Source of the DNA: Methanobacterium aggregans
GTDB taxonomy: Archaea > Methanobacteriota > Methanobacteria > Methanobacteriales > Methanobacteriaceae
DNA length: 64,000 nt
Assembly (NCBI RefSeq): GCF_017874455.1
Contig: NZ_JAGGLN010000002.1
Coordinates: forward strand, 248,001-312,000
Direction: 5' to 3'
The translations under genes and the position numbers were made by a program. Below, one piece after another: positions 38,378-47,695 of the stretch; the first letter of the stretch is position 1, and the number at the start of each line of letters is the position of its first letter. The notes beneath the pieces are model-generated. The model was given only the letters and a program-made list of their open reading frames with translations. It did no database searches and was not told where the DNA came from.

Positions 38378-39648
38378 AGGCAATTCTACTCACAGCAGGG
38401 GAAGGCACAAGGATGCGGCCCCTCACCATCACAAGGCCTAAAACCATGCTGAAAGTTGGTGGAAAACCCATACTCCAGTACAATGTAGAGGCATTAAAGG
38501 ATGCTGGCGTGGATGAGGTGAGCATGGTTGTTGGGTACCATGAAGATGTGATAAGAAACCATTTTGGAGACGGATCCAAACTTGGAATTAAAATAAACTA
38601 CATAACCCAAAAAGAAAGACTCGGAACAGCCCATGCAATAGGGCAGGCATCAAAAAGCTTTGAAGAAGAGTTTTTAGTCCTGAATGGAGATATACTGGTT
38701 GAACCAAAACTTTTAAGAGATTTGATAGAACGCTACAACATGGGTGATGCAGATTCCATCCTCGCCTTAACAGAGGTTGATGATCCATCATCATTTGGAG
38801 TTGTTGAACTTGATGGTGATATCATAACCAGAATAGTTGAAAAACCATCCCCTGGAGAGGCACCAAGTAATCTGATAAATGCTGGAATATACCTCTTCAG
38901 CCAGGACATCTTCCAGGCCATAGAAAAAACAGGAAAATCCAAGAGGGGAGAGTACGAAATAACAGACTCCCTTGAAATCCAGATGTCCCAGAAAAAGAGG
39001 GTTGTGGGACTTAAATCCAACTACAAATGGGTGGATATTGGAAGGCCATGGGAACTTCTGGATGCAAATCAGCACTTTTTAGAGGATCTTGAAACCCATA
39101 TCGAAGGGGAGGTTGAAGAGGGGGCTACTTTACACGGACCAGTGTTCCTTGGAAAGGGAAGCATCATACGGGCAGGAAGCTACATCATGGGACCTGTCTA
39201 CATTGGTGAAAACTGTGATATCGGCCCAAACAACTACCTGAGAAAACACACGTGTATCTGTGACAATGTGAGCGTTGGAAATGCTGTTGAAATTAAAAAT
39301 TCCATTATAATGGACGGCACCAATGTTAACCATCTTTCATATGTTGGGGATTCCATCATAGGAGCAGACTGCAATGTTGCAGCCGGTACAAACATTGCAA
39401 ATCTCAGATTTGATGATGGACACGTTAAGATAATGGTTAAAGGAAATAAAGTTGACTCTGGAAGACGTAAATTTGGAGTTGTCTTTGGAGATGGTGTTAA
39501 AACAGGTATAAACTCCAGCTTCAACCCAGGAGTTAAGGTTGGTGTTAACTCCCGCATAGGATCAGGAGCAATTATCTACAGTGATGTGGGCTCAAACAAG
39601 ATAGTTCTACCACGCCAGGAACATGACGTTCTTGAGTACAGGGAATAA
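38374..39648 (+). CDS. glmU: bifunctional GlcN-1-P acetyltransferase / GlcNAc-1-P uridylyltransferase
   Basis: 424 residues. The N-terminal nucleotidyltransferase has LLTAGEGTRMRPLTITRPK (4-22) and GTAHAIG; NGDI near 108 is the metal-binding segment. The C-terminal third is a left-handed beta-helix of hexapeptide repeats (GPVYIGENCDIGPN, VSVGNAVEIKN, GTNIANLRFDDG). It produces UDP-GlcNAc for pseudomurein and glycans. GGAGAG precedes ATG 38374. Confidence 0.92.
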   Translation: MKAILLTAGEGTRMRPLTITRPKTMLKVGGKPILQYNVEALKDAGVDEVSMVVGYHEDVIRNHFGDGSKLGIKINYITQKERLGTAHAIGQASKSFEEEFLVLNGDILVEPKLLRDLIERYNMGDADSILALTEVDDPSSFGVVELDGDIITRIVEKPSPGEAPSNLINAGIYLFSQDIFQAIEKTGKSKRGEYEITDSLEIQMSQKKRVVGLKSNYKWVDIGRPWELLDANQHFLEDLETHIEGEVEEGATLHGPVFLGKGSIIRAGSYIMGPVYIGENCDIGPNNYLRKHTCICDNVSVGNAVEIKNSIIMDGTNVNHLSYVGDSIIGADCNVAAGTNIANLRFDDGHVKIMVKGNKVDSGRRKFGVVFGDGVKTGINSSFNPGVKVGVNSRIGSGAIIYSDVGSNKIVLPRQEHDVLEYRE

Positions 39649-39865
39649 CTACCTTGAATAAGGATTTAAAGATATTGATCTGTTGTTTGACATATCATAT
39701 GATACATCCTCATTTAAAGATCTATTAACTGTAACCCTTTATTTTTTTATTTTAATTCAAACCATGTTCTTATGTGGGGCCAAAATCTTATTTTATATGA
39801 AATTAAAAAAGGTAAGTACTGTTAAATAAGAATAACCTTTATAAAACTTTAAAAGGGAAATGGAA

Positions 39866-40342
39866 ATGATTCATACAAGTGTTAAAATATTTGAAGGTGC
39901 AATAATAACCAAAAACGTTGAAATAGATGAAAAATCATCAGTATGGTTCAACGCAGTTCTCAGAGGAGACATAGAACCAATAAAAATTGGAAAATCTTCC
40001 AATATCCAGGACAACTGTGTACTTCACTCCTCCAAGGATCATCCCCTTGAAGTTGGAGACTTCGTTTCTGTGGGACATTCAGCTGTACTACACGGATGTA
40101 ATGTTGAAGAAAATTCTCTCATAGGTATGAACGCCACAGTACTCAACGGCGCAGTTATCCATAAAAACAGTATTGTGGGAGCAGGCGCTCTGGTTACAGA
40201 GGGTCGTGAATTTCCTGAAGGCAGTTTGATACTGGGAGTACCTGCAAAGGCTGTTCGAAAGCTTCAAAAAGAGGAAATAGATGAAATTAAGGATAATGCT
40301 ATGAGATACGTTGAAATGGCAGATTCCTCATTCTATGATTGA
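39866..40342 (+). CDS. gamma-class carbonic anhydrase family protein
   Basis: 158 residues of the CamH/YrdA type left-handed beta-helix. The three metal-binding His lie in VLHSSKDHP and VGHSAVLHGC. Length fits CamH rather than Cam, which has an extra acidic loop. Possible bicarbonate/CO2 interconversion for CO2-reducing methanogenesis. AAAAGGG lies upstream; ATG 39860 is a less likely start. Confidence 0.87.
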   Translation: MIHTSVKIFEGAIITKNVEIDEKSSVWFNAVLRGDIEPIKIGKSSNIQDNCVLHSSKDHPLEVGDFVSVGHSAVLHGCNVEENSLIGMNATVLNGAVIHKNSIVGAGALVTEGREFPEGSLILGVPAKAVRKLQKEEIDEIKDNAMRYVEMADSSFYD

Positions 40343-40457
40343 TGGTTAAATTTAAAATTAAGTTTAATTCAGGATTTAGATCAAAATTTTAATGGTTGAA
40401 GTTTCAGTTAGGATTTAATATGGAAGTTTTGATTTATGATTTATGGAAGTGATGCAC

Positions 40458-41558
40458 ATGATTAAACCACGAAAAGTTGTGGAAGAACTTGACCCCTATA
40501 TTCCAGGAAGATCAATTGATGAAATAGCATCGGAGTATGGTGTTGAGCTTGATAAGATAATAAAACTTGGATCCAATGAAAACCCCATGGGACCCTCACC
40601 CCAGGCAGTTAAAGCCATTGCAGAGAACCTGAATCTTATAAACCAGTATCCTGAATCAGACCTGCAGGACCTACTCGAGGATATAGCAGAATATTCAGGT
40701 GTTTCACCATCAAACATCATTGCAGGTGGAGATGGTGCTGATGAAATCCTTGATGTTCTCGGCAAGACATTTGTTGATGAAGGAGATGAATTCATAGTTC
40801 CACTACCGTCTTACATGTACTACGAGTTCACACTGAAGATCCATGGAGGAGTGCCTGTATATGCAAGGTGGAATATTGAAGAGAATGTTCTGGATGTGGA
40901 TTCTGTTCTTGAGGCCATCTCTCCTCGAACCAAACTGATATTCCTCTGTACACCTAACAACCCCACAGGCGGACTCATATCTAAAGGGGATGTTGAAAGA
41001 ATCCTTGAGGCAACAGAGGCAATAGTTGTTGTGGATGAAGCCTACTTTGAATTTTCAGAGGTGAACAACGTGGAACTCCTTGAGGGCCATCCAAACCTCT
41101 TCATACTCCGAACCTTCTCAAAGGTCATGGGACTTGCAGGTATGAGAATAGGCTATGGAATAGCCAATCATGAGTTAATAGAGTACATGTACAGGGTTAG
41201 ACCAGTGTTCAGCATCACAAAACTCTCACAGGTCGCTGCAAGGGCCACATTGAAGGATAAAGAGTACATCAGAGAATCCACAAAACTCAGCATTGCAAGC
41301 AGAGAGTACCTTTACCACGAGATGTCCAAATTCAAAACCTTAAGGGTTTTTCCATCCAAATCCAACTACTTACTGGTTGATTTACACAAAACAGGTATGA
41401 AAGCCAAGGATTTAACAACAGCCCTTATGAAGAGGGGAGTTATTGTCAGGGACTGCACTTCCTTCAAGGGTCTTGATGAGTACTGGATAAGGGTCAGTGT
41501 TGGGACCATGGAAGAGGATGAAAGGTTCATAGAGATACTAAGGGGAATAGTTGAATAG
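40458..41558 (+). CDS. hisC: histidinol-phosphate aminotransferase
   Basis: 366 residues, class II PLP aminotransferase. SNENPMGPS near 34-42, CTPNNPTGG near 160-168, VVDEAYFEF near 191-199 and the PLP lysine in RTFSKVMGLAG near 218-228 match HisC. Catalyses the seventh step of histidine synthesis. The start ATG 40458 follows GGAAGTGAT. No other his genes are nearby. Confidence 0.9.
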   Translation: MIKPRKVVEELDPYIPGRSIDEIASEYGVELDKIIKLGSNENPMGPSPQAVKAIAENLNLINQYPESDLQDLLEDIAEYSGVSPSNIIAGGDGADEILDVLGKTFVDEGDEFIVPLPSYMYYEFTLKIHGGVPVYARWNIEENVLDVDSVLEAISPRTKLIFLCTPNNPTGGLISKGDVERILEATEAIVVVDEAYFEFSEVNNVELLEGHPNLFILRTFSKVMGLAGMRIGYGIANHELIEYMYRVRPVFSITKLSQVAARATLKDKEYIRESTKLSIASREYLYHEMSKFKTLRVFPSKSNYLLVDLHKTGMKAKDLTTALMKRGVIVRDCTSFKGLDEYWIRVSVGTMEEDERFIEILRGIVE

Positions 41559-41574
41559 TTGGAGGTTTAAGATC

Positions 41575-42291
41575 ATGTCAGCAGGTGAAATTGAAATAGG
41601 CAGCATTCTTGTATCCTCAATAGAGTATCCAGGAAACCTTTCACTGGTTGTTTTCACAGCAGGCTGCATGTTATGCTGTCCCTACTGCCACAACCCAGAC
41701 CTCATAGTTGGGGGAGAAACTGTAAAAACCCATGAAATACTCCAAAAGATCGATGAATCCCTTGATTTTATTGATAGCCTCGTTGTAACAGGCGGAGAAC
41801 CTTTGATGCAGTACGAAGAGGTTTTACACGTCATTAAATATGCAAAATCTAAGGGTTTGAAGGTTAAACTTGATACAAACGGTTACTTCACTGAAAGGCT
41901 GCATGAAGTTCTTGAATGGGTTGACTACGTTGCACTGGATGTTAAAGCACCCTTCAACAAGTACAAAGATGTTATTGGGGATGAAATAGGGCAGAATGTT
42001 CGGGAGAGCATAAATTTATGCCGTGAATCTCCTGGCACGTGGCTTGAATGCAGAACAACCTACGTTCCAGGAGTTCTAAGTCCGGAGGATGTTGTTGAGA
42101 TTGGCAGGAGCATAGACTGTGATGAGTACACAATCCAGCAGTTTAAAAACAAGGTGGTTCTGGATGCCAAGCTTGAAGAAACCAGAAATCCAACCCGTGC
42201 AGAGCTCATGGAGATTGGAAAACAAGTTAAACCATACCTGGACAGGGTTAAAATAAAAACATCTGAATTTGGTGATGAAATCGTTGATTGA
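41575..42291 (+). CDS. nrdG: radical SAM activating protein, NrdG-like
   Basis: 238 residues. CMLCCPYC near residue 33-40 is a CxxxCxxC radical SAM site, followed by TGGEPLMQ. N-terminal sequence (IEIGSILVSSIEYPGNLSLVVFTAGC) is that of anaerobic ribonucleotide reductase activating proteins of the archaeal group. The target reductase NrdD is not in the window. GGAGGT precedes ATG 41575, inside the end of hisC's intergenic gap of 16 bases, so both may share a transcript. The symbol is tentative. Confidence 0.8.
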   Translation: MSAGEIEIGSILVSSIEYPGNLSLVVFTAGCMLCCPYCHNPDLIVGGETVKTHEILQKIDESLDFIDSLVVTGGEPLMQYEEVLHVIKYAKSKGLKVKLDTNGYFTERLHEVLEWVDYVALDVKAPFNKYKDVIGDEIGQNVRESINLCRESPGTWLECRTTYVPGVLSPEDVVEIGRSIDCDEYTIQQFKNKVVLDAKLEETRNPTRAELMEIGKQVKPYLDRVKIKTSEFGDEIVD

Positions 42292-42404
42292 GCTATGTTT
42301 CACCTTAAGGGATACTTCGATTTGACATCGTTGAATTTTTTTTGTAAAGGTAACTAACGTTAATATTTGTTTGGTAATGTTAATCATGAATTGGAGGGTT
42401 TTAA

Positions 42405-43538
42405 ATACCGATTTTACTATTTGGAAGTCGTCACGTTGAACTTATAACTGGAAAGAAGACAACAACCATCAGGAAGCTCTGGAAAAAGCCTTTGAATCCC
42501 GGTGACAGACTGCACTGTTACTGGAACCTGGTTTCCAAGGAGAGAAGGAAGCTCTTTGAAGCAAAGGTCACTGATGTGGAAGTTGTGGAGTTCAAGGACC
42601 TGATAACCAATAATTCGCTTGCCCGTGAAGAGGGTTTTGAGAGTGCAGCTGAACTTGAAGCAGATTTCAGGAGAACTTACCCTGATGACACAGCGAACGG
42701 ATCCCTCTTCCAGGTCATACGGTTTAAAAAACTCCCTGTAGATGAATGGGAGGGTAAAAAGATAGATGAAAAGGCCATGATAACCAAGAGGGCAGATATA
42801 CTCTTTGACGTGGGTAAGTTCAAAAAGTCGGTTGTATGCTACACTGCAGCATTGAGGATAGACCCTGATGATGTTTACCTCCTGAACAAGAAGGGAGATA
42901 ACCTTTCAAGACTTGGAAGGTTCCAGGAAGCAATTGAATGCTACAATAAGGCCCTGGAAATAGATCCCAGCAACGAGTTCATCTTAAACAACAAGGCCAT
43001 AGCCCTTTTAAACTCCAACAAACCAGAAGAAGCATTGAAAGCCAGTGATAAAGCCCTGAAAATTGATGGGGAGAATGTTGTGGTTCTCTACTGGAGGGGT
43101 TTCATCCTGGAAATGCTTGGAGATTTCCCAGGAGCACTGAATTGTTACAACAGAATAATTAGGTTGAACCCAGAAGATCCTGAGGTCTGGAATGCCAAGG
43201 GCAACATACTGTCTGAAATGAACAGAACAGAGGAAGCAATTGAATGCTACGACAAGGCCCTGGAGCTCTGTCTTGATGAAGAGCCAGATGCTTCAACCTG
43301 GAACCGTAAGGGAAATGCCCTGCTGGAACTTGGACGTTTTCCCGAAGCTGTGGAATGCTACAGCGAAGCTGCAAAGCTCGACCCTGAAAATGATGTGATC
43401 CTAAGCAACAAGGGCGTTGCCCTCATGGAGCTTGAAAAATTCCAGGAAGCTGTGGAATGCTTCAAAAAAGCTGTACTCCTGAATCCCACCAATGATGATG
43501 CCAAGATACTGCGGGACGAGTGTCTGGAGAATCTTTGA
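42405..43538 (+). CDS. ASCH-like domain plus TPR repeat protein, apparent AUA start
   Basis: About 377 residues if read from ATA 42405. Residues about 1-110 look like an ASCH (PUA-like) domain: LLFGSRHVELITGKKTTTIR, then LNPGDRLHCYWN. From about 125 on there are some eight tetratricopeptide repeats with the W/L-G-Y-A-P pattern (for example FQEAIECYNKALEIDPSN), so protein-protein interaction is expected. The first ATG/GTG/TTG in frame is TTG 42492, which would delete most of the ASCH motif. GGAGGG at 42393-42398 is placed perfectly for ATA 42405. A frameshift near 42420 is the alternative. Confidence 0.75.
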   Translation: MPILLFGSRHVELITGKKTTTIRKLWKKPLNPGDRLHCYWNLVSKERRKLFEAKVTDVEVVEFKDLITNNSLAREEGFESAAELEADFRRTYPDDTANGSLFQVIRFKKLPVDEWEGKKIDEKAMITKRADILFDVGKFKKSVVCYTAALRIDPDDVYLLNKKGDNLSRLGRFQEAIECYNKALEIDPSNEFILNNKAIALLNSNKPEEALKASDKALKIDGENVVVLYWRGFILEMLGDFPGALNCYNRIIRLNPEDPEVWNAKGNILSEMNRTEEAIECYDKALELCLDEEPDASTWNRKGNALLELGRFPEAVECYSEAAKLDPENDVILSNKGVALMELEKFQEAVECFKKAVLLNPTNDDAKILRDECLENL

Positions 43539-43584
43539 GTCATTAAAAGGGTTACATGCATCCAATTAAACATTAAAAGCTGGT

Positions 43585-43977
43585 TTAAACCTTGATGTTG
43601 AATCCCAGATCAACTTCACTTGCAGGTTTACCTCCCCTAACTCCCCAGTTTTCTAAAGGAGGTTCCAACAACACCACTGTGATATCATTTCCATCGATAC
43701 CCGGATTTTTAGTTAATTTATCATTTATTAACCTGTAAAGTTCTTTTTTGGCTTCAGCAGATCGTCCACGGAACATGTTTATCTCGATTAAAGTGACCTT
43801 GTCTGTTTTGGTTTCTGGAAATTCAAAGTTGGTATTATCCAGTTCATATAACCTCTGAAACCTATCATGATCAGGGATTTTAATTGATTCCACCAGTGCC
43901 TCATGAACACCGTCCAGCACTGCCTTTTTATATTCCTCTGATTTTCCTTTTATAATTTCTACTTTAACAAGTGGCAT
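43585..43977 (-). CDS. tautomerase family protein
   Basis: 130 residues beginning MPLVKVEIIKGKSEEYKK. The N-terminal Pro, exposed after Met removal, is the catalytic base of the 4-oxalocrotonate tautomerase superfamily. The length suggests a fused two-motif member (Tautomerase_2 type), with a second beta-alpha-beta unit from LIEINMFRGRS. Substrate unknown. Single gene. Confidence 0.83.
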   Translation of the reverse strand: MPLVKVEIIKGKSEEYKKAVLDGVHEALVESIKIPDHDRFQRLYELDNTNFEFPETKTDKVTLIEINMFRGRSAEAKKELYRLINDKLTKNPGIDGNDITVVLLEPPLENWGVRGGKPASEVDLGFNIKV

Positions 43978-44292
43978 TTTCTTAACTTCCGATATTTAGT
44001 TTTAATATACAAATTGTTTTATCATATAAGACTATTTTAATATTGCTTTATTAAATTAAGGATCGTTAATTCAGAGAGGGAGAATTAAATGGAGTTATGG
44101 AATAGATACGAGCATATATTATCTTAATTATGCCCCCATTATGTTTTAAATGGACATATTCACTTTTTTTGTAAAAAAACTCATTAATATCCGGATTAAT
44201 AATCATTTAGTAATTTTAATTTCTTTAATATCTTCATAAAATTTATTAGAATAGTTTTATATATTATTAATTGGTACAATGGGGGTAATATT
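43978..44292. other. divergent AT-rich intergenic region
   Basis: About 315 bases between the tautomerase gene (leftward) and the small membrane protein gene (rightward). TATA-like stretches abound; no ORF or RNA was seen. Confidence 0.4.
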
Positions 44293-44664
44293 TTGAGTGA
44301 AAAGGCTAGAATTGATAATTGGAGTGTAAATCCAGTTGCTGAAAAACGTCAAAAATGGATTAAAAGGCTTACTATTATTGTAGCAATATGGGGAGTTTTG
44401 AGTCTTTTATTTTCATCTATGGTATTTGGAGTAATTTTTATTCTATTTGCATTATTGATTCGTGTATTTAGAAGTTTCATGGTCATATATGCGCTTGGAG
44501 TTGTTTTGTGGATTTTAGCATTGATACAATTATTAACTGCAACGGGTTTTATTAATATTGGATTTGCAGAAGGTGTTGCTCAAGGAACTGAATTGATTAT
44601 AATTGCAATTGCTAACTTTGCAATTGGAGGATTGATTATTTATAAAACAAGGAAATTAGAATAG
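44293..44664 (+). CDS. small integral membrane protein
   Basis: 123 residues with four hydrophobic helices after a charged N-terminus of 24 residues. TTG start with GGGGGTAAT nine bases upstream. It lacks a recognisable family. More AT-rich codon use than the long enzyme genes nearby. Confidence 0.6.
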   Translation: MSEKARIDNWSVNPVAEKRQKWIKRLTIIVAIWGVLSLLFSSMVFGVIFILFALLIRVFRSFMVIYALGVVLWILALIQLLTATGFINIGFAEGVAQGTELIIIAIANFAIGGLIIYKTRKLE

Positions 44665-44700
44665 GTTTAGATTTAGAAAAGGAATTAATAACTAGTTTGA

Positions 44701-45272
44701 CTATTTACTCTCCCATCTTTTATTCCCCCATTTTTCAGCGATTTTCACGTGCTTCCTCAGGGCTGATCCTCCTTCCATCACAGTAAAACTGGGATATTAT
44801 TCTTCTAATTCCCATGTCATCTCCAGGAAATGCTTCAAACCTGTTCAAAGCCCGGATCAGTACAAATTCGGCTGTCCAGAGTCCGATTCCCCCTATTTTA
44901 CAGAGATCATTAATGATTTTATCAGTGCTTTCGTATGCTTTGAACTTCTCAAGGTTCAGATCTCCACTTTCCACAGCTTTAGCTAATGGTAGAAGTGTTG
45001 AAGGTCAAGATCCAGATTAAAAATCTTTTTAACAGTATTTAACGCTAATTTGGAATCATCATCTGTAATTTCATCGTCAGATTGAAGGGTAAGAAATAAC
45101 TCAGATTCCTTAACTCCTCCCTTTGATTCCAATTCAAGGATGATTGGCTTATTTTTTACCATTATTAATTGTTTAAATCTTTTATTCTCATAGGAATAGG
45201 GTTGTTACCTGAAAAAACTTGCAGGCTTATTTCGAAGTTGAAGGGTGGAACGGGTTTGATTGTGAAGTTCAT
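44701..45272 (-). pseudogene. degraded AlkA/OGG-type DNA glycosylase
   Basis: The N-terminus reads MNFTIKPVPPFNFEISL from ATG 45272, as in archaeal DNA-3-methyladenine/8-oxoguanine glycosylases, then meets stops near 45165. The frame shifts to KNKPIILELESKGG ... IFNLDLDL and stops at 44980s; it then jumps straight to KAVESGDLNLEKF and the helix-hairpin-helix GIGLWTAEFVLIRALNRF. About 100 residues expected between these parts are missing. One extra A in GAAAATC near 44740 shifts the frame again before the expected EIAEKWG tail. Three frame breaks plus an internal deletion leave no functional enzyme. Confidence 0.82.
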
Positions 45273-45370
45273 GGTTTTTCTGTTAGAATTTATATTTCAA
45301 TCAAGATTTATAGTGATGGAAAAATTTAGGTAATATAAAGTTCAAATAAATAACATAAGGGGTTGATTGT

Positions 45371-45571
45371 ATGCCAGATCTTGGACCAATGGGACGTGGT
45401 GGAGCTAGAAGAAGAACCAGAAGAAGAATGACAGCCATGAATGAAATGACTAAAGAACAGCCTGAAGAGGTGGTGCAGCCAGAAAGTTCTGATAAATTGG
45501 AAAAATTAGCTAAACTCTTGAGAGATAAGGGAGTTATCACCGAAGAGGAGTATAACTTACTATTTGGATAA
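45371..45571 (+). CDS. small protein with SHOCT-like C-terminus
   Basis: 66 residues. The N-terminal third is Gly/Arg-rich (GPMGRGGARRRTRRR), and the C-terminal 25 residues (KLEKLAKLLRDKGVITEEEY) match the SHOCT (short C-terminal) motif found at the ends of small oligomerising proteins. Possibly nucleic-acid binding by its basic part. The ribosome site is weak (GGGGTTGATTGT). Confidence 0.6.
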   Translation: MPDLGPMGRGGARRRTRRRMTAMNEMTKEQPEEVVQPESSDKLEKLAKLLRDKGVITEEEYNLLFG

Positions 45572-45749
45572 TTTATTTAATTTAAATATTTTTTTTATGT
45601 GAACCGTTCTGCAGCTTGGCACTATTAAATCGTAGATACACCCATACAAAATTCTAAACTGATTTTTATATTTATTTCCAGTAGCTCTCACTCAATTGAA
45701 TTTAAGAGTGGCTTAACATACTAACTTCCTTAAAAGGAGCTGTAATATT

Positions 45750-46126
45750 ATGAGGGTAAGTGTTACTGAAATGGATGAAGATGGGGGAGTTTTCCATAAT
45801 TTAGGAGTGTTTAAGAAACATGAGAATCTGATTGTTTTCCCATATACACCGAGTTTGAACTTTTCCATGAAGAAATGGAACTTAGATTAAGATGCCTGAG
45901 GAATGTGGTTAACGAGGTTTAGAAGAACTGTGGGGATCCTCCTGAATTCATGGGGCATGAGGAATCCCACCTTAAAGCCCTTGAATCTGATTTAAAGGGT
46001 TTGATTGATTTTAAAGTCCAGACAACACTGGAATCCTTCAATGAAAAACCAGAGGAAATGAGGGCAGCTAAAAAAATCATTCCAGAGCTGGACGAAGAAC
46101 CCATACAGTACCTGATTGGGTTATAG
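45750..46126 (+). pseudogene. broken gene of unknown family, copy A of a tandem duplication
   Basis: AAAAGGAGC precedes ATG 45750, and the reading runs for about 45 residues (MRVSVTEMDEDGGVFHN) before a stop. Another frame then continues with HEEMELRLRCLRN, one in-frame stop, and a long coherent stretch (HLKALESDLKGLIDF ... AKKIIPELDEEPIQYL) to TAG 46126. The coding-like character across a frameshift and a stop indicates a recently inactivated gene. A diverged copy of its 3' part lies at 46588-46734. Confidence 0.6.
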
Positions 46127-46309
46127 CTGAGGCAAAATAACCCTGAATCTTTAGATTTATTATTGAATATCATTTTGATTTGATAACATTAAAAACAAGT
46201 GAAAGAGGCGTTTCAGGAGCTAAAAATGGAATTTGACGATTTTAAGCCGTTCCCAAAATATAAGTTAGAGCAGTGATAAATATTGTACCATGACTAATTG
46301 GGGGTGAGA

Positions 46310-46486
46310 ATGTTGACCTGGGTGAATTACTTGCTTTACCTTATAGGTATACTAATGGTAATAATGGGGATAATGGCATTTGCAAACAAACCAATAGAGT
46401 ACACACCAAAAGAACCAGCCTGGCATGCGGCTGTAAAAGTCATATTTGGAATTATAATCCTTTACCTTGGATACATCGTTGTCTAG
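46310..46486 (+). CDS. two-helix small membrane protein
   Basis: 58 residues: a hydrophobic helix (about 4-23), a short polar loop (NKPIEYTPKEPAW) and a second helix (about 36-57). GGGGGTGAGA precedes ATG 46310 directly, a strong site. The last 60 bases are repeated with decay at 47058-47117. Family unknown. Confidence 0.65.
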   Translation: MLTWVNYLLYLIGILMVIMGIMAFANKPIEYTPKEPAWHAAVKVIFGIIILYLGYIVV

Positions 46487-46587
46487 GATGGGTTCCAGCA
46501 TTACCCTCTCTCTCCAATACAAAGATATCCCTATTTTTTATTTTTTTTAAAGTTTTAAATCCTGTTTTTATCAGCACATGGGTACAA

Positions 46588-46734
46588 CCTAAAAGCTCTG
46601 GAATCTGATCGCAATGGTTTGAATGATTTTGATGTTTAAAAAAAACTTTGAAATCATTTAGTGGGGTTCCCATGATACTAAGAAGCTTGAAGAAACAATT
46701 CCAGAAAACAGTTTGTTACCTAAATGGGGATTGG
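46588..46734 (+). repeat. decayed copy B of the 45970-46124 segment
   Basis: Colinear with 45970-46124: CTAAAAGCTCTGGAATCTGAT against CTTAAAGCCCTTGAATCTGAT (cut to short words here), then matching GGTTTGA-TGATTTT, ATTCCAGA and TACCT-A-GGG blocks. Stops interrupt every frame. It is part of a tandem duplication that also covers 46427-46486 / 47058-47117. Confidence 0.65.
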
Positions 46735-46780
46735 AATATTTTAGGATATAAAAATAATGAAAAAAACAATATTTTACCAT

Positions 46781-46865
<85 letters not shown>

Positions 46866-47057
46866 ACAAATGCCTGGCTGAAAATTGAACTGGAGTCATT
46901 GACTTGATGTGCCTCCACAGAACCAGGGTAGTAAATGGTTTGTATACCACAATAAAGTGTCTTATTAAAGGTACTTAAATAGTTTTTGGCATTTTTATAA
47001 GATTCAAGATATGGAGTTTACTTTTTAGGTTTAGAGTAATAATTAACAGCTTAGAAT

Positions 47058-47117
47058 GCAACTCTAAAAGTCATATTTGAAATTATGATCATTTACCTTG
47101 GATATATCGTTGTTTAG
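47058..47117 (+). repeat. decayed copy of the end of the 46310-46486 gene
   Basis: Aligns without gaps to 46427-46486; by eye 52 of 60 bases agree, including the stop codon. The upstream part of that gene is absent here, so this is a remnant. Confidence 0.75.
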
Positions 47118-47351
47118 GGGGAGTTTCAGGGAATGATATCTCTCCAGGAGGTAATTTCTATTGGTTTTTTCTATTTTTTTTAAATTTTAATTTTAGCATC
47201 AGCAATTTCTCATGAATTAATTTTAATAGAAAATGTTCATTAGATCATGAATTGATGTTCAAAAAATTTCATTCCAACATCCAGAATATAGTGGACTTCG
47301 TAATATATAGATTTAACGAAATAAATAGGTGTAATTATCCACATTTACAAT

Positions 47352-47360
47352 AAAAAAAAA
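47352..47360 (-). terminator. U-tract terminator of the membrane gene pair
   Basis: Nine A residues on the plus strand, 17 bases after the stop of the leftward gene ending at 47378. Confidence 0.4.
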
Positions 47361-47377
47361 GAATAGGTGTAGATCTG

Positions 47378-47695
47378 CTATTCGATTTTTTTAATTCTTT
47401 CAGTGGTCACAGTTTTTTCTACACACTTTCCATCACTATCATATTTAACAACAGTTACCTCTTTTTCGGTTTCAGTAGAATCAACGGTTTCTGTATCATC
47501 TTCAGTGGCTTCAGTAGTTTTAGTTTCTTCTTTAGCCTTTAAAAAGTCATAATAGCTATTTGCTGTCCTAGAACCAAAGTAAAAAAGGAGTACCGCAGCT
47601 ACCAGAGCAGTGAAGCTGGTAACAACTGTTTCTGAAAGGGCAACTGTTTGAGGAATCACCTGCACGATAGTTTGATTGGCTGTCTGATTTAGCAC
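47378..47695 (-). CDS. single-helix membrane protein with acidic cytoplasmic tail
   Basis: 105 residues. A short Asn/Thr-rich N-terminus, one hydrophobic helix (about 22-44), then a Thr/Glu/Asp-rich stretch (ATEDDTETVDSTETEKE) and a basic end. GTG start inside the end of the preceding gene (7-base overlap), so translation is coupled. Unknown family. Confidence 0.6.
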   Translation of the reverse strand: MLNQTANQTIVQVIPQTVALSETVVTSFTALVAAVLLFYFGSRTANSYYDFLKAKEETKTTEATEDDTETVDSTETEKEVTVVKYDSDGKCVEKTVTTERIKKIE

